From the NCBI GenBank assembly GCA_029288195.1, contig JARFPR010000419.1, positions 1 through 6,458 on the forward strand: a DNA stretch of 6,458 bases, written 5' to 3'. This document shows, piece by piece, positions 1-6,216 of this stretch; position 1 is the stretch's first letter, and every line of letters begins with the position of its first letter. The DNA comes from Gammaproteobacteria bacterium. GTDB lineage: Bacteria > Pseudomonadota > Gammaproteobacteria > GCA-001735895. The position numbers and the translations under genes are program-made. Below the pieces are notes generated by a model. It was given only the letters and a program-made list of their open reading frames with translations. It was not told where the DNA came from and made no database searches.

Positions 1-1
1 C

Positions 2-835
2 ATCAAAATCGTCACCGCGGTTTCGGTGTTGCCGTTACATGACATGCGTATTCTCGCTGGTGAACTCGTCTGCGCAGACATTTTTACCGATCACCGCCTC
101 ATGCTTGGCGTCGGACGCGGTGCCTTCGGTTTCGAGATGGAGCGCATGGGCGTGCCACTGGAAACCAGCCGCGAGAAATTCGATGAATCCCTGAACCTAC
201 TGCAGGCATTGCTCGCTGACGAAGAAGTTTCCTGGGACGGAAAATATTACAAATTCGATCCGCTGACGATTATGCCGCGCCCAGTTCAGGACATCCCTTT
301 GATGATGGCGGTCCTTGTTCCCGAGGCCATTTATCACTGCACCAAACGCGGGTTTCATATTCAAACCACACCACTGTCGGGAGATCATCAGCACATGCTC
401 GACCAGGTCGGCGCCTTCAAACGGGGCAAGGAAGAACTCGGTGACGCCGGGACACACCAGACCCTGTCGTTGTCTCGGGTTGCTTTTTTGTCACATAGTG
501 ATGCCGATCGCAATCGGAAAATTCAAATGGCGCACGACTACTACAGCCGCTTCGATAACGTTTTTACCGGGCCCGGAATCGTCGAGAATGGAGTGATCAA
601 ACCCCTGCCCCGCAACATGACGGTTGAACAGACAGCCGAGAATTTAACCATTGGTACCCCGGCGGAAATGATCGACAAACTGGCCCCCTACGCCGAGGCC
701 GGTGTGGATCGCTTCATCATGAACGTCAACTTCGGTGTCGAGCAAGCCGAAGTGCTCGAATCGATCCAATGTTTCGCCGAAGAAGTAATGCCGCATTTCA
801 GCTCTGGTCCGACCCCTCAGGCTAAAGCATCATAA
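2..835 (+). CDS. Luciferase-like (LLM) flavin-dependent monooxygenase, 5' partial
   Basis: This is a member of the bacterial luciferase-like family, TIM-barrel enzymes that use reduced FMN (or F420 in some subfamilies) to oxygenate or oxidise small organic substrates in the cytoplasm. The frame is open to the left edge, so the gene starts outside the window. An in-frame GTG at 26 is not the start, because the residues before it (IKIVTAVS) continue a typical LLM strand that runs into LPLHD and LAGE. The visible 277 residues include GVGRG at about 36-40, a WDGKYYKF segment near 78, and the C-terminal GTPAEMIDKL (about 218-227) followed by AGVDRF, all typical of the family. Full members have about 340-350 residues, so roughly 60-70 are missing. 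It is followed after 9 bases by an alpha/beta hydrolase. The substrate cannot be read from sequence; the family is confident, the reaction is not. Confidence 0.9.
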   Translation: MKIVTAVSVLPLHDMRILAGELVCADIFTDHRLMLGVGRGAFGFEMERMGVPLETSREKFDESLNLLQALLADEEVSWDGKYYKFDPLTIMPRPVQDIPLMMAVLVPEAIYHCTKRGFHIQTTPLSGDHQHMLDQVGAFKRGKEELGDAGTHQTLSLSRVAFLSHSDADRNRKIQMAHDYYSRFDNVFTGPGIVENGVIKPLPRNMTVEQTAENLTIGTPAEMIDKLAPYAEAGVDRFIMNVNFGVEQAEVLESIQCFAEEVMPHFSSGPTPQAKAS

Positions 836-844
836 CCATAATTT

Positions 845-1618
845 ATGGCCGCGGTAGACGTCAGTTATCGAATCGAAGGACAAGGTCCGGCACTTTACCT
901 CGTGCATGGCATCGGTGCGCGCAAGACCACCTGGGATAAACTCATTGCCGGCCTCAGGGACCAGTTCACCTGTGTCAGTTACGATTTACGCGGCCATGGC
1001 GAAAGTCCCGTTCCGCCAACACCTTACAGGCTCGATGATCTCGTTGACGATCTCGAAGCGTTACGGCAGAAGCTCGGACACGAGAAAATTCACCTTGCCG
1101 GGCATTCGCTCGGCGGCATGATCGGTCCGGCCTACGCACGCGCCTACCCCGATCATACCCTGAGTGTCGGTCTGCTTAGTACCGCCGCGGGTCGTAGCGA
1201 TGATGATCGCGCAAAACTGAAAGCGGTCGGCGCTGCGATGGAGCAAAACGGGATCGCCGAAACCCTGGGTACATTTGTAACACGCTGGTTCACCGATACA
1301 TTCATCCAGGCACATCCGGACCTGGTAGAAGCACGTCTGCAACAGGTTAAAGATACTCCTGCCGAAGTATTCCTCAGCGTATTCTGGATTTACGCCACCA
1401 CGGAAATGGCGCCATGGTTGCATGAAATCAAATGCCCCTGCCTGGTGCTGACCGGTGAGCTCGATGGTGGCTGCAATCCACGTCTCAATCAATTCATTAA
1501 TGGCGAACTGCCCGATTCCCGCCTGGTCATCCTCGAAGGGCTAAAACATGCATTAATGATTGAGGCCAGCGACCAGGTACTGCCCCAGCTTCGAGAATTT
1601 CTACTCGAGCAAAGCTGA
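845..1618 (+). CDS. Alpha/beta hydrolase
   Basis: A 257-residue single-domain alpha/beta hydrolase, probably cytoplasmic since no signal peptide is visible. The oxyanion-hole motif HGIG is at residues 21-24, the nucleophile elbow GHSLGG places the catalytic serine at 88, the acid is likely Asp207 (in GELD), and His235 (in GLKHAL) completes the triad. The length and the order of motifs resemble 3-oxoadipate enol-lactonase (PcaD) and related ester, lactone or C-C bond hydrolases, but the substrate is not determined. The ATG at 845 lies 9 bases after the preceding stop and has no clear Shine-Dalgarno sequence, so it may be translated by coupling to the monooxygenase gene. A hydrolase directly behind a flavin monooxygenase would suit hydrolysis of an ester, lactone or amide made by the oxygenation; that is inference from context. 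Confidence 0.88.
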   Translation: MAAVDVSYRIEGQGPALYLVHGIGARKTTWDKLIAGLRDQFTCVSYDLRGHGESPVPPTPYRLDDLVDDLEALRQKLGHEKIHLAGHSLGGMIGPAYARAYPDHTLSVGLLSTAAGRSDDDRAKLKAVGAAMEQNGIAETLGTFVTRWFTDTFIQAHPDLVEARLQQVKDTPAEVFLSVFWIYATTEMAPWLHEIKCPCLVLTGELDGGCNPRLNQFINGELPDSRLVILEGLKHALMIEASDQVLPQLREFLLEQS

Positions 1619-1637
1619 GACTGCTACCCTTCGCGTC

Positions 1638-2528
1638 GTGGAATTCAACAACCTAAAAGCTGCGCTGTTCGTGGTCATCGCGATGTCGATGATTACCACC
1701 AATGATGCCATCGTAAAGCACATCACCCAGGTGTTTAATGTCGGGCAGATCATGTTTTTACGCGGCGCCCTGATCTGCATAATCTTCGCCGGCGTGATGA
1801 CGCTGCGCAGGCAACCTGTTTTCAATCGCCGCAGCTTGCATCGCTGGAACTTGCTGCGCGCCATGTTTGAGCTGGGCGCCACCCTCGCCTTCCTGACCGG
1901 CCTGTCCCTGTTGCCCATCGCCGTTGCATCGACCCTGGGCTTTGCCTCTCCCATATTCCTGGCACTGCTGGCGGCAACCATTCTGAAGGAAAACGTAACC
2001 CTGGATCGATGGATTGTTATCCTGGTCGGCTTTGGTGGCGTGATACTGATCACCAATCCATTTTCCGAGACAGCCTCGTGGGCGGTTATATTTCCGATCA
2101 TCTGCGCTTTTTTCGTGGCCTTGCGCGATATCGCGATTCGCTATGTACCCAACGATATCCCGTCGTCGCAGGTCGCATTCACCAATGCCTGGATTGTTAT
2201 GCTAGGTGGTGGAATCTATTCGCTTTACCAGGGATGGGGGGAAGCCGACCTGCAATGGTACCTGTGGTTTATCGCTCTAGGCGCCGTACTTTACTGTGGA
2301 TATCTGTTCCTGATAATTGGCAGCCGCATCGGCGAACTATCCTTCATCAGCCCGTTCAAATACATTAGTATCTTGATCGCAATAATATATGGTTACCTGA
2401 TCTGGGGTGATAAACCAACATTGACAATGCTCGCAGGTGCCAGCGTTATTGTAGTTTCGGGTATTATGCTGTTGCACACCGAAAAACGACGTAACCGCAA
2501 CACGGTCCTGACATCGGAGACCCAGTAA
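1638..2528 (+). CDS. EamA/DMT-superfamily membrane transporter
   Basis: An inner-membrane transporter of the drug/metabolite transporter superfamily, with 296 residues and two tandem EamA repeats (about 8-140 and 148-279). Around ten hydrophobic helices can be counted, at about 8-26, 38-56, 73-90, 94-115, 124-140, 148-166, 176-196, 206-228, 234-254 and 264-280. Basic stretches after helix 2 and at the C-terminus (EKRRNR) fit the cytoplasmic side. The start is taken as GTG at 1638. It lies just before the first helix, gives the usual family length and leaves 19 bases after the hydrolase stop. A longer frame from TTG 1560 would overlap the hydrolase and add non-membrane sequence. ATG 1683 would cut into helix 1. 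EamA proteins export or import metabolites such as amino acids; substrate and direction are unknown here. Its place in the operon suggests that it moves a substrate or product of the neighbouring enzymes. Confidence 0.9.
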   Translation: MEFNNLKAALFVVIAMSMITTNDAIVKHITQVFNVGQIMFLRGALICIIFAGVMTLRRQPVFNRRSLHRWNLLRAMFELGATLAFLTGLSLLPIAVASTLGFASPIFLALLAATILKENVTLDRWIVILVGFGGVILITNPFSETASWAVIFPIICAFFVALRDIAIRYVPNDIPSSQVAFTNAWIVMLGGGIYSLYQGWGEADLQWYLWFIALGAVLYCGYLFLIIGSRIGELSFISPFKYISILIAIIYGYLIWGDKPTLTMLAGASVIVVSGIMLLHTEKRRNRNTVLTSETQ

Positions 2529-2533
2529 CCGCA

Positions 2534-3739
2534 ATGTCCACTTCACAACCAGAAAAACCGTCGGGCTGTTACGCCCCGGGCGTAATCGACTGGATTTTTT
2601 CGAGTGGTCGACGAGTCGAGAGCACCAAGGAATTCGTGCATCAGCTGGCGCATAAAATGAATGAGCACGGCGCATCGATTGACCGCTTGATGGTGTCGCT
2701 GTTAACACTCAATCCGCAACTGGTTGGCACTTCGGAAACCTGGGTGAAGTCAACTGACACGACTACGACTATCAACGCATCGCACGGCGTGCGAACCTCC
2801 GAACGCTACATCGGCAGTCCATTGGCAACAATCTATGAAACCCATAAACGCGTGCGCCGGCGACTGGATAACCTGCCGCAAGATGCGCACCGTGCCTATA
2901 CCGAGCTGGCCGAGGACGGCTATACCGATTACGTGGCGCTACCGGTGCTTTTCGGCGAGGTCGCCGAGCCGGGCGCCGCAATTATCATCAGCACCCGAAG
3001 AACGGGCGGTTTTAGCGATGAGCACATCGAGAACTTCAGGCGAATTCGTGACTACCTGGCACCGGTACTCGAAGTGCACGCGTTAAGACATATATCGCGT
3101 TCGTTGATGAATACCTATGTCGGCAAACGTACCAGCGAAAAAGTACTCGCCGGCATGATCAAACGCGGCGATGCCGATATCATCAACGCCGCACTGTGGT
3201 TCAGCGATTTGCGCAATTTTACCCACCTGACCGAAACCCTGCCCGCCGAACAGATACTGGAATTGTTGAATGAATACTTCGAATTCGTATCGGCCGCGGT
3301 TACCGCGCGCGGCGGTGAAATATTGCGCTTTATCGGCGACGCGATGCTAATCGTGTTTCCAATTGATGACAATATGTGTGGGCGGACCGCCTGCAACGCC
3401 GCCATTGATGCCGCTATTGACGCCTATGACACGCTCGAAACCCTGAATCACCGCCGCCGCCGTCACGGTCAGCCCGAAATTGAATTTGGCGTCGGCCTGA
3501 GCATCGGCGAGGTGATTTACGGTAATGTCGGTGCACCCGATCGACTCGATTTCACCGTCATGGGACCCGCGGTCAATCGTACCGCACGCCTCGAATCACT
3601 GACTAAGAATTTAGATTGCAATATTCTGTTCTCAAAAACCTTTGCCGAGCTGATCGAAGTACCCTCGCAATTCCTCGGCGACCACGAAATGAAGGGAATC
3701 GCTGATCCACAGGCAGTTTACGCGCTGTGTGAAACCTGA
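2534..3739 (+). CDS. Class III (IIIb-like) adenylate/guanylate cyclase with GAF-like N-terminal region
   Basis: A 401-residue soluble nucleotide cyclase that would convert ATP (or GTP) to cyclic AMP (or cyclic GMP). The N-terminal half (about 15-185) matches a region common in proteobacterial cyclases, with a GAF-like pattern including DYVALPV near 132 and GGFSDE near 158. The catalytic domain spans about 215-401. Metal-binding aspartates are visible as Asp225 (FSDLRNF) and Asp269 (FIGDAML), and the transition-state residues as Asn348 and Arg352 (AVNRTARLE). Thr341 (DFTVMG) sits where class IIIa enzymes have Asp, which is the class IIIb mark; some IIIb enzymes respond to bicarbonate. The position that is usually the purine-specifying Lys is Arg265, so specificity is uncertain. 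No transmembrane helix is present. The ATG is 5 bases after the transporter stop. GGAG at 2516-2519 is a distant possible ribosome site. Confidence 0.93.
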   Translation: MSTSQPEKPSGCYAPGVIDWIFSSGRRVESTKEFVHQLAHKMNEHGASIDRLMVSLLTLNPQLVGTSETWVKSTDTTTTINASHGVRTSERYIGSPLATIYETHKRVRRRLDNLPQDAHRAYTELAEDGYTDYVALPVLFGEVAEPGAAIIISTRRTGGFSDEHIENFRRIRDYLAPVLEVHALRHISRSLMNTYVGKRTSEKVLAGMIKRGDADIINAALWFSDLRNFTHLTETLPAEQILELLNEYFEFVSAAVTARGGEILRFIGDAMLIVFPIDDNMCGRTACNAAIDAAIDAYDTLETLNHRRRRHGQPEIEFGVGLSIGEVIYGNVGAPDRLDFTVMGPAVNRTARLESLTKNLDCNILFSKTFAELIEVPSQFLGDHEMKGIADPQAVYALCET

Positions 3740-3741
3740 AG

Positions 3742-4845
3742 ATGCGAATTTCCGAAGTTCACATCTACCAGAAAGACCTGCAATTGGACCAGCCCTACAC
3801 GATGGCCGGCACAGTCCTGCACGCGCTGGATTCCACCATTGTAAAACTGGTTTGTGACGACGGTTTGGTGGGCTGGGGTGAAACCTGCCCGGTTGGCCCG
3901 ACCTATCAGCCGGAACATGCGGCGGGCGCCAGAGCTGCTTTATCACTGTTGGCGCCTGCAATTGTCGGTAAATGCGCGTTGACACCTTTATTGGTGCGGC
4001 GTCATATGGACGCCCGGTTAAATGGTCACAACCAGGCCAAGGCCGCAATCGATATTGCGCTGATGGACCTGATCGGCAAACATCACAAGATGCGGGTTTG
4101 TGACCTGCTCGGCGGTGCGATCAGCGAAGCCGTTCCTTCCTATTTTGCGCTCGGAATCGCCTCACCCGAAGATAGCGCCGCACAGGCAAGGGAAAAAGTT
4201 GGTCAGGGCTTCCCTCGCCTGCAGATCAAGTGTGGTGGCCGCGCCGTTGACGAGGATATTGCCGTCATTCATAAAGTCTGGGAAGCCGTTGGCAACGAGG
4301 TTCGCCTGGCAATCGACGCAAATCGCAGCCTGACCGCGAGAGACACCCTGCTGCTCAGCCTGTCCTGCAAACGTATCCCCATCGTTATCGAGCAACCCTG
4401 CAATACGATGGAGGAAATCGCTTCGATACGATCGCAAATTCATCACCCGGTGTACCTGGACGAAAATACGGAAACCGTCAACGACGTGTTGCGCGCGATC
4501 TCGCTCGGGGTTTGTGACGGCTTCGGTTTGAAGTTAACACGGCTCGGTGGCTTGAACGCGTTTACCACGGTGCGTGATATCTGCGCGGCGCGTTCGATGC
4601 CACATTCCTGCGACGATACCTCGGGCGGCGATATCATCGCCGCTGCCTGTGTCCATGCCGGGGCTACCGTGGATCCCGGACTACTCGAAGGCGTCTGGAT
4701 CGGCGCACCTTACTACGAAGAGCACTACGATCCCGAGAATGGTATTCAGATCAAAGATGGCCACATCGATCTGCCACGGGCACCTGGGCTCGGCGTAACT
4801 CCAGACGAGCGTCGCATTGGAAACCTGTCGGCATCATTTAATTAA
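3742..4845 (+). CDS. hpbD: 4-hydroxyproline betaine 2-epimerase-like enzyme (enolase superfamily, MLE subgroup)
   Basis: A 367-residue enolase-superfamily enzyme that abstracts the proton alpha to a carboxylate. The likely reaction is 2-epimerisation of 4-hydroxyproline betaine and/or proline betaine. The N-terminal capping domain (about 1-130) carries GWGETCPVGPTY at 44-55. The barrel carries Lys163 (LQIK), metal ligands Asp192 (DAN), Glu217 (EQPC) and Asp240 (LDE), and Lys264 (GLKLTR), giving the two-lysine arrangement of epimerases. Gln161 replaces the first Lys of the usual KxK. From memory, the characterised Pelagibaca HpbD (Zhao et al., Nature 2013) binds the quaternary amine with a Tyr near 56, Trp320 and Asp292. 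Here Tyr55, Trp319 (EGVW) and Asp291/292 (SCDD) fall at matching places, and long stretches agree with my recollection of that protein. The ATG is 2 bases after the cyclase stop, so the two are probably coupled. Other options are proline-derivative racemases or cis-3-hydroxyproline dehydratases. Confidence 0.82.
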   Translation: MRISEVHIYQKDLQLDQPYTMAGTVLHALDSTIVKLVCDDGLVGWGETCPVGPTYQPEHAAGARAALSLLAPAIVGKCALTPLLVRRHMDARLNGHNQAKAAIDIALMDLIGKHHKMRVCDLLGGAISEAVPSYFALGIASPEDSAAQAREKVGQGFPRLQIKCGGRAVDEDIAVIHKVWEAVGNEVRLAIDANRSLTARDTLLLSLSCKRIPIVIEQPCNTMEEIASIRSQIHHPVYLDENTETVNDVLRAISLGVCDGFGLKLTRLGGLNAFTTVRDICAARSMPHSCDDTSGGDIIAAACVHAGATVDPGLLEGVWIGAPYYEEHYDPENGIQIKDGHIDLPRAPGLGVTPDERRIGNLSASFN

Positions 4846-5019
4846 AGCGCGCCAATCACTCCTGTCCCATCACCGATGACAATCACTCATATTTTAGATT
4901 TAACATTAACTTTACATTTTAAATTATTGAATTATATAGATTTTAAATTCTAAGCATCAATGCTCAGGCTATGTTATTCCGTAGAGAAACAGTTATGGTG
5001 GATATCATCAATCGTCGGC
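4846..5019. other. AT-rich convergent intergenic gap with three spaced copies of a 10-base repeat
   Basis: The gap lies between the 3' ends of the epimerase gene (plus) and the hydroxylase gene (minus). About 4885-4950 is strikingly AT-rich compared with the flanking genes. ATTTTAAATT occurs at 4916-4925 and 4940-4949, with a one-mismatch copy ATTTTAGATT at 4891-4900, giving 25- and 24-base steps. An imperfect palindrome lies at 4950-4967; it pairs better as minus-strand RNA because one position becomes G-U. It lacks a following U-run, so I do not call it a terminator. No convincing gene is seen. Confidence 0.5.
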
Positions 5020-6048
5020 TTAGCCATGGGCCTGTTGGGCTTTCAGTTTTCGTCTTTGCAGAAATTGTTGGTGTGATTCGGGGGTGCCATCATGGAACGA
5101 GCCGGCCCACTTGTCGCAGGGAATTTCCAGGCCACCATAATTACATTCGAAAAACCGATGATGCATCTGGTGATGAAAAGTCCCCAGCGCCAGCCTGTTT
5201 TTGCCACCGAAAACCAGTCCCTCGTAACCCGTATGCGTGGTTGCAGCCGACAAGGTGTAGTGCTGCAAATGGTACATGATCAGTAGCGGATTAGCCGGCA
5301 CCACCCAGTGAACCAGGACCGAGCCAAGATAAATAATGTGTTCTACCGGGTGCATCGATAGCCCCGACCAGGGTCCGATATTGGTATTGCGATGATGCAG
5401 GTAATGCACATGTCGGTAAAGCGGCGGCCAGTGGATCAGGCGATGAATCAGGTAAAAGTAAAGCGTCTCCCAGATCGGCACCAGGAAAATCAGCAACAGC
5501 AACCAGGGCAAATCTCCCGGCATTGCCAGCATCGGGGCATAGCCATTCGCCAGTGCCCACATCATTAAAGCCTCGTATGCTGTCCATACCGTGACGCCAC
5601 TGGCACAGGTCCAGAACATGTTATCGAGAACCTGGTTGTTGAAGGTAAAAACACGGCTGCTTTTAGCAAGCGGCCTGGCGTCATAGCGTCGATCCTCGCC
5701 CTGTTTGCGGTAGACGTAAAAATAAAGATGCAGTCCTCCGGCCACGAGAAACATCAGCGCCAGGTTCCTGACAAAAATCTGCGCGATCCAGTCGAACTGA
5801 AAAACCTGGCAGCGCACCAGTGCGGGTGAAAAAAAGAACCAGGAGATGATCGAAAGCATCAGGATGACCAGGTTTTCCGAAATCGGAAACCAGCCACCGA
5901 CAAACCATTTCAAAATGGCCTTCGGCCTGAAGGGTCCGCTAAACAGTGGTGAAACCTGGATCGGCAGATCAGGCTGATAGTTCCATTGTCGTTTCTTCGC
6001 CCGACCGGGCGCATCGTCCGCAGCCAGTTTATCTGTCGAGTTTGTCAT
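5020..6048 (-). CDS. Fatty acid hydroxylase / sterol desaturase superfamily membrane di-iron oxygenase
   Basis: A 342-residue integral-membrane non-heme di-iron enzyme that would hydroxylate or desaturate a lipid-like or small substrate using O2. The histidine clusters that bind the two irons are clear: H202xxxH206 (HRLIH), H215xxHH (HYLHH), H233/H237 (HPVEH), H260/H263, H272 and H292HxxHH297 (FHHQMHH), followed by NYGG at 303-306 and the family-typical tail KWAGSFHDGT. Hydrophobic segments at about 57-77, 90-112, 140-165, 178-200 and 235-260 anchor it, after a polar N-terminus of about 45 residues. The start ATG is at 6046-6048 on the minus strand with only a weak upstream ribosome site. It is transcribed away from the Rieske gene and toward the epimerase operon. 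The substrate is unknown. Membrane lipids are the usual guess, but its position beside osmolyte-type oxidative genes leaves a small-molecule role possible. Confidence 0.9.
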   Translation of the reverse strand: MTNSTDKLAADDAPGRAKKRQWNYQPDLPIQVSPLFSGPFRPKAILKWFVGGWFPISENLVILMLSIISWFFFSPALVRCQVFQFDWIAQIFVRNLALMFLVAGGLHLYFYVYRKQGEDRRYDARPLAKSSRVFTFNNQVLDNMFWTCASGVTVWTAYEALMMWALANGYAPMLAMPGDLPWLLLLIFLVPIWETLYFYLIHRLIHWPPLYRHVHYLHHRNTNIGPWSGLSMHPVEHIIYLGSVLVHWVVPANPLLIMYHLQHYTLSAATTHTGYEGLVFGGKNRLALGTFHHQMHHRFFECNYGGLEIPCDKWAGSFHDGTPESHQQFLQRRKLKAQQAHG

Positions 6049-6216
6049 TGAATGCTGTAATTCGGTAAATATCGCAATCTGCGGACTCCATTCCGATAGT
6101 TTTTCATGGTTAAATGTCGCAAATCAACCATTCATATTCCCGGCATGTTGATATGTTTGTCTTCTGTAAGCAATACCTCTTAATCTGAAGAGCAAATTAA
6201 CCCAATGGAGAAAGCG
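6049..6216. promoter_or_regulatory. Divergent promoter region between hydroxylase and Rieske genes
   Basis: This 168-base spacer must hold the start signals for two divergent genes. An inverted repeat ATGGTT-N14-AACCAT occupies 6106-6131. Its half-site centres are 20 bases apart, about two helical turns, which fits a dimeric regulator. TTGATA at 6148-6153 resembles a sigma-70 -35 box for the Rieske gene, but the hexamer 17 bases later (CAATAC, 6171-6176) is a poor -10. No good hydroxylase promoter could be picked on the minus strand. The region's role is inferred from gene orientation; the individual sites are tentative. Confidence 0.5.
6207..6210 (+). promoter_or_regulatory. Shine-Dalgarno sequence deciding the Rieske gene start
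   Basis: GGAG lies 6 bases before the ATG at 6217. An alternative in-frame ATG at 6205 overlaps this site and has no ribosome-binding sequence of its own, so 6217 is preferred. Confidence 0.7.

Noticed and set aside
1061..1492. Minus-strand open frame of 143 codons inside the hydrolase gene
   Set aside because: It is antisense to a well-supported hydrolase with an intact catalytic triad and shows no recognisable family.
1560..1637. TTG-initiated N-terminal extension of the transporter overlapping the hydrolase gene
   Set aside because: The extra residues are polar and unlike DMT transporters, and overlap the hydrolase frame by 59 bases; GTG at 1638 gives the usual length.
1601..2101. Minus-strand open frame of 166 codons opposite the transporter
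   Set aside because: The composition is that of a reverse-complemented membrane gene; no domain, and the plus-strand transporter is clear.
3632..4048. Minus-strand open frame across the cyclase-epimerase junction
   Set aside because: It covers the conserved ends of two clear plus-strand genes and has no recognisable domain or start signal.
4950..4967. Possible terminator hairpin in the convergent gap
   Set aside because: The stem is only about 6 base pairs with one wobble pair and no U-run follows on either strand.
4971..5279. Plus-strand open frame of 102 codons starting in the AT-rich gap
   Set aside because: Most of it is antisense to the conserved histidine-rich C-terminal half of the hydroxylase, and the protein resembles nothing I recognise.
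6205..6207. Upstream in-frame ATG for the Rieske gene
   Set aside because: It overlaps the GGAG that serves the ATG at 6217 and has no ribosome-binding sequence of its own.
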